Assembly (NCBI GenBank): GCA_030849945.1
Contig: JAVDKK010000006.1
Coordinates: 124,001 to 188,000 of the forward strand
Direction: 5' to 3'
DNA length: 64,000 bases
Source: Schauerella fraxinea
Lineage (GTDB): Bacteria; Pseudomonadota; Gammaproteobacteria; Burkholderiales; Burkholderiaceae_B
Part shown: piece by piece, positions 51,496-60,849 of the stretch
Layout: every line of letters begins with the position of its first letter
Numbering within the stretch: position 1 is the stretch's first letter
Notes under the pieces: model-generated
Databases searched by the model: none
Seen by the model: the letters and a program-made list of their open reading frames with translations, nothing else
Told to the model about the DNA's origin: nothing
Made by a program: the position numbers and the translations under genes

Positions 51496-52398
51496 ATGAA
51501 CGTTAACTGGAGCGGCGTGTTTCCCGCCGTCACGACCAAGATGAAGGCCGACGGTTCGCTGGATGAGGCGGCCATCAAAAAAGGCCTGCAACGCCTGCTC
51601 GACGGTGGCGTGGGCGGCGTGGTGATGATGGGAATGGTGGGCGAGAACGCCTCGCTCAGTCCGGAAGAAAAACGCCGCGTGTTGACGATCGCCCGCGACA
51701 CCGTAGGCGGCCGCGTGCCGATCGTCTCGGGCTGCGCCGAAACCAGTACGGCCGCCGCCATGCAGTTCGCGCGCGACGCCGAAGCGATCGGTATCGACGG
51801 GTTGATGGTGTTCCCGGGGCTCACCTACAAATCCGATGGCCGTGAGACCGTCGCCTTTTATCGCAGCGTGGCGCAGTCGACCACGCTGGCGATCATGCTC
51901 TACAACAACCCGCGCGGCTATGGCGTTGACCTCACGCCTGCCTTGCTGGAAGAACTCAAGGACGAACCCAACATCGTCTGCATCAAAGAGGAAACGTACG
52001 ACACCACGCGCGTGACCGATCTGTATAACCAGTTCGGCGACCGCTTCATTGTGTTCTGCGGCGTCGACGACCTGGTGCTCGAAAGTGTGGCCTTGGGCGT
52101 GAAAGGGTGGGTGTCCGGCATGGCCAATGCGCTGCCGGAAGAATCGGTCGAGCTGCTCGATCTGGCGGTGGCCGGAAAGTACGATGAAGCACGTAAGCTC
52201 TACCGCATTCTCACGCCGTTGTTCCACCTCGATACGCACGTCAAGCTCGTGCAATACATCAAGCTGGCTGAGCAGGAATACGCCGGATTTTCCGAGACCG
52301 TGCGCGCGCCACGCTTGCCGCTCGAAGGTGAGGAACGCGCTCGGGTGCTTGCCGTGGTGAAGAAAACACAGGCGGATCTCGCGGCACGCAAGCGCTGA
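51496..52398 (+). CDS. DapA-family lyase/deaminase (pyrroline-4-hydroxy-2-carboxylate deaminase candidate)
   Basis: A 300-residue TIM-barrel Schiff-base enzyme. K164 in VCIKEETYDTTR is the Schiff-base lysine, and Y136 in MLYNNPRGYG is the catalytic tyrosine. The GENASLSP loop replaces the GTTGE of DHDPS, so it is not a lysine-biosynthesis enzyme. In hydroxyproline catabolism the DapA-family member removes ammonia from pyrroline-4-hydroxy-2-carboxylate to give 2-oxoglutarate semialdehyde. It follows the dehydrogenase by 81 bp and precedes the epimerase. Confidence 0.9.
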   Translation: MNVNWSGVFPAVTTKMKADGSLDEAAIKKGLQRLLDGGVGGVVMMGMVGENASLSPEEKRRVLTIARDTVGGRVPIVSGCAETSTAAAMQFARDAEAIGIDGLMVFPGLTYKSDGRETVAFYRSVAQSTTLAIMLYNNPRGYGVDLTPALLEELKDEPNIVCIKEETYDTTRVTDLYNQFGDRFIVFCGVDDLVLESVALGVKGWVSGMANALPEESVELLDLAVAGKYDEARKLYRILTPLFHLDTHVKLVQYIKLAEQEYAGFSETVRAPRLPLEGEERARVLAVVKKTQADLAARKR

Positions 52399-52501
52399 TC
52401 TGAATCGGGCGACGGTGAGCCGACCGCGCCGGTTGGAAGCAGCTGAGCTGAGCTGAGTTGTGTCGTGTTGCGTGGAATTGAAGCATCATTTCGGAGCAAA
52501 G

Positions 52502-53500
52502 ATGGTCGACACGTTTTTCTGCATCGATGGACATACCTGCGGCAACCCCGTGCGTGTGGTGGCAGGGGGCGCACCGCGGCTCGAAGGCGCCGATATGATC
52601 GCGCAGCGCGCCCATTTCGAGCGCGAGTACGACTGGATCCGCACGGCCTTGATGTTCGAGCCGCGCGGCCACGACGTGATGTCGGGATCGATTCTGTATC
52701 CGCCCACACGCGACGATTGCGACGCCGCCATTTTGTTTATTGAAGTGAGCGGCTGCCTGCCCATGTGCGGGCATGGCACGATCGGCACGGTGACGGCGGC
52801 GATCGAGCACGGGCTGGTGCGCCCACGCGAGCCCGGCACGATCCGCCTCGATACGCCCGCAGGCCTGGTTGTGGCGCGCTACAAAATGGACGGGCGTTTC
52901 GTGTCGTCGGTCACGCTCACCAACGTGGCCTCGTATCTGCACGATACCGACCTGAGCATCGAGGTGCCGGGGGTGGGCGAGCTGACGTTCGATGTGGCTT
53001 ACGGTGGCAATTTCTACGCCATCCTCGAACCGCAATCTGCCTATCGCGGGTTGCATGCCCTCACGCCCGCCGATATTCAACGCCTGAGCCCCGAGATCCG
53101 CCGGCTTGCCAACGAAAAATACAGCTTCGTGCATCCCGAGCAACCCAGCATCAAAGGCTTGTCGCATGTGATGTGGACCGATCGCGCCACACTGCCCGAG
53201 GCCCATGCGCGCAACGCGGTGTTCTATGGCGACAAGGCCATCGATCGTTCGCCTTGCGGCACGGGAACGTCGGCACGGCTGGCGCAACTGGTGGGCCGCG
53301 GCCGCTTGGATATCGGTGTGCCGTTCGTGCACGAGAGCATTATTCACACGCTGTTTACCGGCACTGCGATCGAACGCACGACGGTCGGCGGGCGCGACGC
53401 CATCGTTCCCACCATCGAAGGGTGGGCGCGCGTGACCGGGCACAACACGATCTTCGTCGACCCACGCGATCCGCTCGCCATGGGCTTCGTTCTCAAATGA
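52502..53500 (+). CDS. 4-hydroxyproline 2-epimerase
   Basis: A 332-residue proline-racemase-family enzyme from ATG 52502, after GGAG. Both catalytic cysteines are visible: C89 in MCGHGTIG and C252 in RSPCGTGTSA. Two cysteines mark 4-hydroxyproline epimerase or proline racemase, not the trans-3-hydroxyproline dehydratase type, which has Thr in the second site. The FFCIDGHTCGNPVRVV opening is usual for the epimerase. It turns trans-4-hydroxy-L-proline into cis-4-hydroxy-D-proline for the dehydrogenase at 50131. It overlaps the next gene by ATGA. Confidence 0.94.
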   Translation: MVDTFFCIDGHTCGNPVRVVAGGAPRLEGADMIAQRAHFEREYDWIRTALMFEPRGHDVMSGSILYPPTRDDCDAAILFIEVSGCLPMCGHGTIGTVTAAIEHGLVRPREPGTIRLDTPAGLVVARYKMDGRFVSSVTLTNVASYLHDTDLSIEVPGVGELTFDVAYGGNFYAILEPQSAYRGLHALTPADIQRLSPEIRRLANEKYSFVHPEQPSIKGLSHVMWTDRATLPEAHARNAVFYGDKAIDRSPCGTGTSARLAQLVGRGRLDIGVPFVHESIIHTLFTGTAIERTTVGGRDAIVPTIEGWARVTGHNTIFVDPRDPLAMGFVLK

Positions 53501-54759
53501 TCGATCTCTCGCCTGCCGATATCGCGATGCGCGACGGGGCGCACGGCGACGCAGCTGCGCTTGCGATGCGGGTGCTGATCCGGTCGGCCGCCGTGATGGG
53601 CGCCGAGCGACTGATCGACGTGAGCAGCGCGCATATCGACGGCTGCCTGTATCACGGGCAAGCCAGTCTCGATTTCGTCGATCGGCTCGTGGCGGGCCAG
53701 GGCCGCGTGGTGATTCCCACCACGCTCAATGTGGGCTCGATCGATCTGATTCATCCCGAGCTGTTTCGTGGCGACGACGCATTGCGCACCAACGGGCGGC
53801 GCCTGATGGAAGCGCACCTGGCGCTGGGCTGCGAATCGACGTTTACGTGCGCGCCGTATCAACTGGCGCATCGGCCCGTGCTCGGCCAACAGATCGCCTG
53901 GGCCGAATCGAACGCCATCGTGTTTGCCAATTCGGTGCTGGGCGCGCGCACCAACCGCTATGGCGATTTTCTCGACCTGTGCGCGGCACTCACCGGCCGT
54001 GCGCCACATTGCGGCTTGCACGTGACTGAAAACCGCTATGCCACAGTGCGCATCGATGTGTCCGGCATCGCGGTGGGACAAGCCGGTCGCGACATCCTGT
54101 ACGCCGCGTTGGGCATGATCGTCGGCGCCCGCGCCGGCAGCGACATCGCTGTCATCGTGGGGTTGCCGCTCGACACCACCGAGGACGAGTTGAAGGCATT
54201 GGGCGCGTCGGCCGCGTCCAGCGGCGCGGTCGGCTTGTTTCACGCCGCTGGCATCACGCCGGAAGCGCCTTCCCTCGAGGTCGCGTGTGGCGGTCGCGCC
54301 CCGCGCATCACATGGCAAGTCACGGCAAGCGATCTCGACGCGGTACGGCGCACGCTCAATACCGCGCAAGCCGGCGATCCGCTCGCGGCGGTGAGCGTCG
54401 GCACGCCCCATTTCTCACTGGCCGAATTTGCAGCGCTCGAATCGCTGCTGGGCGATGAGGCGACGCCACTGCGTACCGACTTCTACGTCAACACCAGCCG
54501 CTACATCCTCTGGGAATTGGAGCAGGCGGGCCGCGCAAGTGCATTGGCGCAAGCGGGGGTGCAGATCGTGACCGATACCTGTACCTACATCACACCCATC
54601 ATGAAACAGACGCGCGGCTTGGTGATGACCAATTCCGGCAAATGGGCGCACTACGCACCCGCCAATATCGGGGTCGAGGTGGCATACGGCAGTTTGCGCG
54701 AATGCGTGCGCTCGGCAGTGCTCGGGGAGGTCTGGTTCGATGCCGCGATCACCCACTGA
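53497..54759 (+). CDS. Aconitase X catalytic (large) subunit
   Basis: A 420-residue protein of the AcnX family, from ATG 53497 overlapping the epimerase stop. It has LIDVSSAHIDGCLYHG, CESTFTCAPYQLAHRP, WAESNAIVFANSVLGARTNRYGD and TDTCTYITPIMKQ, with cysteines in the expected Fe-S/active-site positions. Bacterial AcnX has been shown to dehydrate cis-3-hydroxy-L-proline. That fits a hydroxyproline operon and extends its range to 3-hydroxyproline isomers. It overlaps the small subunit by 20 bp. Confidence 0.93.
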   Translation: MIDLSPADIAMRDGAHGDAAALAMRVLIRSAAVMGAERLIDVSSAHIDGCLYHGQASLDFVDRLVAGQGRVVIPTTLNVGSIDLIHPELFRGDDALRTNGRRLMEAHLALGCESTFTCAPYQLAHRPVLGQQIAWAESNAIVFANSVLGARTNRYGDFLDLCAALTGRAPHCGLHVTENRYATVRIDVSGIAVGQAGRDILYAALGMIVGARAGSDIAVIVGLPLDTTEDELKALGASAASSGAVGLFHAAGITPEAPSLEVACGGRAPRITWQVTASDLDAVRRTLNTAQAGDPLAAVSVGTPHFSLAEFAALESLLGDEATPLRTDFYVNTSRYILWELEQAGRASALAQAGVQIVTDTCTYITPIMKQTRGLVMTNSGKWAHYAPANIGVEVAYGSLRECVRSAVLGEVWFDAAITH

Positions 54760-55186
54760 ATACGCGGCTACAACGATGGTCGTGGGCCGTGGCCATGGGC
54801 CTGCCGCATCCATTGCGCCGCTCAGTTTCTGGGGCGGCTACGACGCCGCCACGGGATTGATCGTCGAGAAACGCCATCCGTCGTGCGGCCAATCGCTTGC
54901 CGGCCGCGTGATGGTGATGGCTACCGCAAAAGGCTCGAGTTCGAGCACCAGCGTGTTGGCCGAAGCAATACGCAACGGGCAGGCGCCGGCTGCCGTGATC
55001 ATGCGCGAGCGCGACATCATCGTCGCGCTCGGCTGCATCGTGGCGTCCGAGCTGTATGCGATCGATGTGCCGGTGGTCATCGTCGATGCGGCCGCATGGG
55101 ATGCCATTGGCCAGGCAGGTGACGGCTGCGTGATCGCGGTCGACGCCGATAGCCGGGCCGCGCGGATCACGATCGATTTACCTTGA
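54740..55186 (+). CDS. Aconitase X swivel (small) subunit, DUF126
   Basis: A 148-residue partner of the previous protein. SIAPLSFWGGYDAATGLIVEKRHPSCGQSLAGRVMVM is the swivel-domain opening, and the MATAKGSSSSTSVLAE segment with its serine cluster holds the active-site Ser loop. Separate large and small subunits mark the two-subunit (type II) form; some bacteria and archaea use other arrangements. The 20-bp overlap suggests tight stoichiometry. Confidence 0.93.
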   Translation: MPRSPTEYAATTMVVGRGHGPAASIAPLSFWGGYDAATGLIVEKRHPSCGQSLAGRVMVMATAKGSSSSTSVLAEAIRNGQAPAAVIMRERDIIVALGCIVASELYAIDVPVVIVDAAAWDAIGQAGDGCVIAVDADSRAARITIDLP

Positions 55187-55200
55187 AGCAGGAGCGAAAC

Positions 55201-56616
55201 GTGTCGAACATCACGGCTAGGCTCGAACGGCTGCCATTCAGCCCCTTTCATTTCCGCATGCTCATCATGGGCGGGCTGGGCTTCGCGTTCGAAGCGCTGG
55301 ACGCGGGCATCATCGCGTTCATCCTGCCGGTCATCCGCGAGCAGTGGGGACTGACCAGCCTGCAGACGGGGCTGGTGGCCAGCAGCACCTATATCGGCTT
55401 TCTGGTGGGCGCGTTGCTGTCGGGTTTGCTGGGCGACCGGTTTGGCCGGCGCGTGGTGATGATGTGGGCGCTCTTCATTTTCTGCGCGATGACGTTGGCC
55501 AACGCCTTCGTGCATAACTGGCAATTGTTCTTTTTCTTTCGTGTGCTGGCCGGCATCGGCATGGGGGCGGAAGGCGCCATCATCGCGCCGTATCTGTCCG
55601 AGTTCGTGGCGAGCCGCTACCGCGGCCGTTTTACCGGCGCGCTGGCGGGCTTCTTCTCGTTCGGTTTTGTGGCTGCCGCTTTGCTGGGTTACTTCATCAT
55701 TCCCAATGGCGTCGATCATTGGCGCTGGGCGTTGGTGATCACGGCGGTGCCGGTGGTGATTCTGCTGTGGTGGCGGCGCGCGTTGCTCGAGTCGCCGCGC
55801 TGGCTGGACAATCAGGGCCGCCATCGCGAAGCCGATGCGGTGGTGAGCGCGATCGAGCGCGAGATCACCGATCGCGGCGTCACGCTCGAACCGGTGCCTG
55901 CATCGGCCGGACCGGGCGACGATGTGAGCAAACCCCGAGGCTCTTTTCTGAGCAATCTGGGCGTGCTTTGGGCCAAGCCCCTGCGCCGCATTACCGCGAT
56001 GACGTGGGTGTTCTGGCTATCGATCACGTTTTGCTCTTATGCATTCTTTACGTGGATCCCGGGCCTGCTCGTGCAGCAGGGCATGACGATCACGAAAAGC
56101 TTCTCGTACTCCATCGCGATCTACGTGGCGCAGATTCCGGGTTACTACTCCGCAGCCTATTTCAACGACAAGATCGGGCGGCGCGCCACCATCGTCACGT
56201 ATATGTTCTTGGCGTGCCTTTCGGCGATCGCATTGGTGTTCGTGAAAGAACCCATGTGGGTCATCGTGGCGAGCATTTGCCTGTCGTTTTCGATGAATGG
56301 TGTGAATGCCGGGCAGTACGCGTACACCCCCGAGCTGTATCCCACGGCTGTACGGGCGACGGGCATGGGCGCCGCATCGTCGTTTGCGCGCCTGGGCGCA
56401 ATCGCGTCGCCCACCCTGGTGGGTTTCATCTATCCGATCCTGGGCTTTGCCGGCGTGTTCGGTATGACCACGCTGGTGCTGCTGACCGGCGCGCTGGCCG
56501 TGCTGTTTTTCGGTGTGAACACCACCGGCCGCACGCTTGAAGACATCACGGGCGACGGTGCCGCATCCGGCGCCGCCGCTTCTCTCTCACCCTCCACTGC
56601 GCGGACCTCCCGATGA
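55201..56616 (+). CDS. MFS transporter of hydroxyproline operon
   Basis: A 471-residue transporter, started at GTG 55201 with GGAG before. It has twelve helices. The GDRFGRR loop (LLGDRFGRRVVMMW) is present, as is YRGRFTGALAGFFSFGFVAAALLGY and the TPELYPTAVRATGMG sugar/metabolite-symporter motif. Position after the AcnX genes implies uptake of hydroxyproline or a related compound. It overlaps the GAF gene by ATGA. Confidence 0.92.
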   Translation: MSNITARLERLPFSPFHFRMLIMGGLGFAFEALDAGIIAFILPVIREQWGLTSLQTGLVASSTYIGFLVGALLSGLLGDRFGRRVVMMWALFIFCAMTLANAFVHNWQLFFFFRVLAGIGMGAEGAIIAPYLSEFVASRYRGRFTGALAGFFSFGFVAAALLGYFIIPNGVDHWRWALVITAVPVVILLWWRRALLESPRWLDNQGRHREADAVVSAIEREITDRGVTLEPVPASAGPGDDVSKPRGSFLSNLGVLWAKPLRRITAMTWVFWLSITFCSYAFFTWIPGLLVQQGMTITKSFSYSIAIYVAQIPGYYSAAYFNDKIGRRATIVTYMFLACLSAIALVFVKEPMWVIVASICLSFSMNGVNAGQYAYTPELYPTAVRATGMGAASSFARLGAIASPTLVGFIYPILGFAGVFGMTTLVLLTGALAVLFFGVNTTGRTLEDITGDGAASGAAASLSPSTARTSR

Positions 56617-57146
56617 GCAACGATCTTGTGAATACCCTCGCCACCTTGGCCAAGACGCTCCAATCCGGGGCACCCGACGCGGCCTGGCCGGCGCTCGATC
56701 GCGCACTGGCTGCGACGTTCGGCCATCGGTTATTTACCGTGCTGGCCTACGACGCACACGCGCGGCTGATGTTGCGGCCGTATAGCAACCGTGCCGATAT
56801 CAGCCCCACCGGCGGCGCCAAACGCGTCACGCAAAGCGCGTGGGTCAAGCGGGTGCTGGAAGACGGCCAACCCTATATCGGCTCGAACGCGGCGGATATC
56901 CAGTCGGTGTTTTCCGAGCATGCATTGCTGATCGAGAAAGGGTGCGAGAGTGTGCTCAACATTCCGGTGCGTGCCGACGGCCATGTGGTGGGCGTGCTGA
57001 ATTTGCTGGACGGCCCGGGCGCCTACGACGCCGCCGATCTCGGCATTGCCGCAATCTTTGCGCAGTTGATGGCCGCGCCATTGCTTGCGGTGAAGGCGTC
57101 AATGCCGTCACCCGACGATCTGGGTGACGCGCTGGAAAGCGTGTAG
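56613..57146 (+). CDS. GAF-domain protein
   Basis: A 177-residue cytoplasmic protein with one GAF domain at about 20-155 (HRLFTVLAYDAHARLMLRPYSN, VLEDGQPYIGSNAADIQSVF, CESVLNIPVRADGHVVGVLNLLDG). No catalytic or DNA-binding domain is attached. Translation-coupled to the transporter, it may be a small-ligand sensor of the operon. It is the last gene of this direction, convergent with livF. Confidence 0.88.
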   Translation: MSNDLVNTLATLAKTLQSGAPDAAWPALDRALAATFGHRLFTVLAYDAHARLMLRPYSNRADISPTGGAKRVTQSAWVKRVLEDGQPYIGSNAADIQSVFSEHALLIEKGCESVLNIPVRADGHVVGVLNLLDGPGAYDAADLGIAAIFAQLMAAPLLAVKASMPSPDDLGDALESV

Positions 57147-57235
57147 CGGCCGAGCAGCCGCGCCTGTCGCCACCCCAAGCGAATGGCGATCGGCCGGCAG
57201 GCGTCGCGCAGGATCAAAGTGCTGCGCCTGATTCG

Positions 57236-57961
57236 TCAGTGCCCGCCGCCGCCCAGGTACGCGGCCACCACGGCCGGATCGTGCTTGAGTTTTTCGGCGT
57301 CGCCGTGCACTGAGATACGGCCGTTTTCCAGCACGTAGCCGTAGTCGGCCACGTTCAGTGCGGCAGCGGCAAATTGCTCCACCAGCAGCATCGTCACGCC
57401 TTCGCTCTTCAGGCGCGCGATGATGCGAAACACTTCTTCCACCAGGATCGGCGCCAGGCCCATCGATGGCTCGTCCAGCAGCACGAGATCGGGGTTCTGC
57501 ATCACCGCGCGCGCCATCGCCAGCATCTGCTGCTCACCGCCCGACAAGGTGCCGGCCAATTGCGTGCGGCGTTCCTTCAGGCGTGGAAAGAGGTCCATGG
57601 CGCGGTTCAGGTCGCCCGGCACATCGCCGCGCGCCCGTGCACCGGTGAGCCGCGGAAAAGCGCCCAGTGTGAGGTTGTCCGTTACGGTAAGGGTGGGAAA
57701 CACGCGCCGGCCTTCCGGCGAATGCGCCATGCCCAGGCGCGCAATACGGTGCGACTCCAACCCGTCGATCCGTTTGCCGCTCAGGCTCACTTCGCCTGCG
57801 GTGGGGCGGATCATGCCCGAAATCGCGCGCATGGTGGTCGTCTTGCCCGCGCCGTTGGAGCCGATGAGGGTGACTACGCGGCCCTTGGGCACTTCAATGT
57901 CGATGCCGTGCAGCACCTTGACCTTGCCGTAGCCCGCTTCCAGTTTCTTGATCGATAACAT
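57236..57961 (-). CDS. livF: Branched-chain amino-acid ABC ATPase LivF
   Basis: A 241-residue ATPase with Walker A IGSNGAGKTTTMRA, signature LSGGEQQMLAMARAVM, Walker B LVLLDEPSMGLAPI, and the LivF-typical short MRAISGMIRPTAGEV segment. AGGAAATCTGCG precedes the ATG. It is last in the Liv operon. Liv-type systems also import other amides and urea, so the ligand is not certain. Confidence 0.96.
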   Translation of the reverse strand: MLSIKKLEAGYGKVKVLHGIDIEVPKGRVVTLIGSNGAGKTTTMRAISGMIRPTAGEVSLSGKRIDGLESHRIARLGMAHSPEGRRVFPTLTVTDNLTLGAFPRLTGARARGDVPGDLNRAMDLFPRLKERRTQLAGTLSGGEQQMLAMARAVMQNPDLVLLDEPSMGLAPILVEEVFRIIARLKSEGVTMLLVEQFAAAALNVADYGYVLENGRISVHGDAEKLKHDPAVVAAYLGGGGH

Positions 57962-57976
57962 CGCAGATTTCCTTGA

Positions 57977-59899
57977 TCAGACGGGCGCGCCGCCCAGATA
58001 GGCTTCGACGACTTTGGGGTTGGCCTGCACTTCGGCAGGCCGGCCTTCGGCGATTTTTTGGCCGAAGTCCAGCACCGACACGGTGTCGCACACACCCATG
58101 ACCACATCCATGTGATGCTCGATCAGGATGATCGTGAGATCGTGATCGCGCAGCTTGCGGATGATGGCCAGCAATTCGGCGATATCGGGCGAGGTGAGGC
58201 CCGCTGCGGGTTCATCGAGCAGCAGGATCTTGGGGTCCAGCGCCAGCGCGCGGGCGATTTCGAGCAGGCGCTGTTTGCCGTATGGCAGATTGCGCGCTTC
58301 TTCGGCAGCGATATCCTCCAGGCCCACGAACTCGAGCAGCGCCAAGGCACGCGCCCGTGCGCCGGATTCTTCGTCTTTCCACCGCCTGGTGCGCAATGCG
58401 ATGCCGGCCAAACCCGTATTGAACGTGTGATGCAAACCCACCAGCACGTTCTCGAGCGCGGTCATTTCGCCGAAGAGCTGCACATTCTGGAACGTGCGCG
58501 CCACACCGCTGGCCGCGATTTGCGCCGGTGCGAGACCCACCAACGATTTGTTGGCAAACTCCACCGTGCCGGCTGTCGGCACATAGATGCCGGTGAGCAC
58601 GTTCATCATCGTGCTCTTGCCCGAGCCGTTGGGCCCGATCAGGCCGTGGATGGTGCCGCGGCGCACGATGAGATCGACCTGGTTGAGCGCTTTCAGCCCG
58701 CCGAACTGCATGAGCACACCACGCGCCAACAGCAATTCTTCACCGGCCACGCGATCGGTCCTGGCGATGACGGCCTCGTCTTCCGGCAGGCGCTTCTTCA
58801 CCGACAGCGCCGCGCGTTTGGTGGAGAAGAACGTGTTGCGCACGAAGCCCACGATGCCGTCGGGCAGGTAGTACACGACAAACAGAATCATCACGCCGAA
58901 GATGCTCAAACGCCAGTCGGTGACCGATTCGAGCCAGAACGAAAACAGCGCCAGGAGGATCGTGCCCACGACCGGGATCGCCATGCGTTGCACGGTCGAA
59001 CGGCCCTTCGAGATGGCGATGGCGGCACCGACGGCAATCACGATCGCCACCGTGGTGGCAATCACGCGGAAGGTGCCGATATCGTCCAGCATCTTGGGCA
59101 GCAGCACGATGATGGAGGCGCCGAGGATCGCGCCAGTGCGGGTTTTGCGGCCGCCCATGATGATGGCGAGCAAGAACAGGATCGTGAGTTCGAAGTTGTA
59201 GGTGTTGGGCGAGATGTACTGCTCGGAGTAGGCGTAGAGGCCGCCTGCCAAACCGGCAAAGCCGGCGCTGATCACGAACGCGATCACCTTGTAGCGATAC
59301 ACGGATACGCCCATGCAATCCGAGGCGATGGGGCTGTCGCGCAGGGCTTCGAACGATCGGCCCAAGTGCGACTTCAACACCCGATGCACCACGATCAAGG
59401 AGACCACGAGCAGGATCGCGACCAGCCAGAAGTACTGCTGCTTGTCGAGCACGTGACCGGCGATCGAGGGCTTGGCGATGCGGATGCCCATCGGCCCTTC
59501 GGTCATGAACGTCATCTCATTGATGAGGATCTGGATGATGGTGCCGAAGGCCAGCGTCACCATCGCCAGGTATGGCCCGGTCACGCGCAACGCCGGTAGT
59601 GCCAAGATCGCACCGAAGGCTGCTGCGATCAGAATGGCCGCCGGCAAGGTGAAATAGATGGGCACTTGCAGGTGAAAGAACAGCACGCCGGCCACATACG
59701 AGCCGATGCCGAAGAGCCCGGCATGGCCCAGCGACACTTGTCCCGTGTAGCCCACCACGATGTCCAACCCGAACAGCAGGATGGAATAGATCATGATGGT
59801 TTCGACGAGATGCAGGTAGTAGGTGTTGGTGACCGCGACGGGGAAGAGCGCCAGGCACAGCAAGGCCACGGCGCCGAAAATCCAGGTACGTGTTTTCAT
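57977..59899 (-). CDS. Fused branched-chain amino-acid ABC permease-ATPase LivM-LivG
   Basis: A 640-residue fusion from ATG 59899, two bases after the LivH stop. The N-terminal half (about 1-330) is the LivM permease: YTGQVSLGHAGLFGIGSYVAG, FEALRDSPIASDCMGVSVYRYK EAA loop, ILGASIIVLLPKMLDD. The C-terminal half (from about 390) is LivG: GPNGSGKSTMMNVLTG, the LPYGKQRLLEIARAL signature, and LLLDEPAAGLTSPD. Fused LivM-LivG proteins occur in some Burkholderiales, while most systems use two genes. A short linker (about 340-385) bears basic residues. Confidence 0.95.
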   Translation of the reverse strand: MKTRTWIFGAVALLCLALFPVAVTNTYYLHLVETIMIYSILLFGLDIVVGYTGQVSLGHAGLFGIGSYVAGVLFFHLQVPIYFTLPAAILIAAAFGAILALPALRVTGPYLAMVTLAFGTIIQILINEMTFMTEGPMGIRIAKPSIAGHVLDKQQYFWLVAILLVVSLIVVHRVLKSHLGRSFEALRDSPIASDCMGVSVYRYKVIAFVISAGFAGLAGGLYAYSEQYISPNTYNFELTILFLLAIIMGGRKTRTGAILGASIIVLLPKMLDDIGTFRVIATTVAIVIAVGAAIAISKGRSTVQRMAIPVVGTILLALFSFWLESVTDWRLSIFGVMILFVVYYLPDGIVGFVRNTFFSTKRAALSVKKRLPEDEAVIARTDRVAGEELLLARGVLMQFGGLKALNQVDLIVRRGTIHGLIGPNGSGKSTMMNVLTGIYVPTAGTVEFANKSLVGLAPAQIAASGVARTFQNVQLFGEMTALENVLVGLHHTFNTGLAGIALRTRRWKDEESGARARALALLEFVGLEDIAAEEARNLPYGKQRLLEIARALALDPKILLLDEPAAGLTSPDIAELLAIIRKLRDHDLTIILIEHHMDVVMGVCDTVSVLDFGQKIAEGRPAEVQANPKVVEAYLGGAPV

Positions 59900-59901
59900 A
59901 C

Positions 59902-60774
59902 TCAAACCTTCTTGATAGCGGTCTTGCCGAACAGGCCGGCCGGTTTGAAGGTCAGCACCAGCAGGAGCAGCACGAGGCCGGGCACGTCCTTGTAGCCAGT
60001 GGACAGATAGAAGCCGGTGGTGGTTTCGGCGATGCCGAGAATCAAGCCGCCCACCACGACACCGGTGCCGCTGGACAGGCCGCCGATGATCGCCACGGCA
60101 AAAGCTTTCAAGCCCAGCACGGCACCCATGGTGGCGCCGGTCAGCGTAAGCGGCGCGATGAGGACGCCGGCAAAGGCTGCCGTCAAGGACGACAGCGAGT
60201 AGGAGAGGGTAATGACCAGGCCCGTGTTGATGCCCATCAGACCGGCCGCGTCGCGGTCGTCCGACGTGGCGACGAACGCTTTTCCGTAGATGGATTTGCG
60301 GTTGAAGATCTCGACCAGCAGCATCATGCCCAACGCGCCCACCACGACGAGAATTTCCATCGGCAGCACGTTGGCGCCGAACACGTCGATGGGCGACTCC
60401 GGCAAGGGTGACGGAAAGCGCAGATCGTCGCGGCCCCAGACGTTTTCGGCGACGTTCTTGAAGATGATGCCCAGTGCGATCGTGGCCATGATCCAGCCGA
60501 ACTCGGACCGCGTTTTCAATGCGGGGCGCACGCCGATGCGTTCGACGAATGCGCCTTGCAAGGCACCGAAGAGGCAGACCAGGGGGATCATCAGCCAGTA
60601 GTTCACGCCCATGCCCACGAGGGTCAGGCCCACCAGGGCGCCCAACATGAGGGCGTCGCCTTGACCGAAGTTGAGTGTGCCCGAGGTCGCGAACGTGAGC
60701 TGATAGCCGAACGCAATGACGGCGTAGATCATGCCCAGCGCGATACCGCTGTAGATGAGCTGTAGAAGAATCAT
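59902..60774 (-). CDS. livH: Branched-chain amino-acid ABC permease LivH
   Basis: A 290-residue inner-membrane permease with about eight helices. ATSGTLNFGQGDALMLGALVGLTLV, the VATSDDRDAAGLMGINT EAA loop and LGLKAFAVAIIGGLSSGTGVVVGGLILGIAET are the LivH features. GGGAATTCC precedes the ATG. Co-transcribed with livJ upstream. Confidence 0.96.
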   Translation of the reverse strand: MILLQLIYSGIALGMIYAVIAFGYQLTFATSGTLNFGQGDALMLGALVGLTLVGMGVNYWLMIPLVCLFGALQGAFVERIGVRPALKTRSEFGWIMATIALGIIFKNVAENVWGRDDLRFPSPLPESPIDVFGANVLPMEILVVVGALGMMLLVEIFNRKSIYGKAFVATSDDRDAAGLMGINTGLVITLSYSLSSLTAAFAGVLIAPLTLTGATMGAVLGLKAFAVAIIGGLSSGTGVVVGGLILGIAETTTGFYLSTGYKDVPGLVLLLLVLTFKPAGLFGKTAIKKV

Positions 60775-60849
60775 GGAATTCCCGCGATAGAAAACCGGTC
60801 CCGCCCCGGCGATGCGGGGCGGGTCGTACGACTCAGGCTGCGGCGCGCA

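Noticed and set aside
52765..53496. Upstream extension of the aconitase X frame
   Set aside because: The frame is open but mirrors the epimerase gene; the ATG at 53497 gives the expected family start.
58058..59599. 513-codon open frame on the plus strand
   Set aside because: It is antisense to the LivM-LivG fusion, has no family features and is very His/Asp/Gln rich, as mirror frames of GC-rich genes are.
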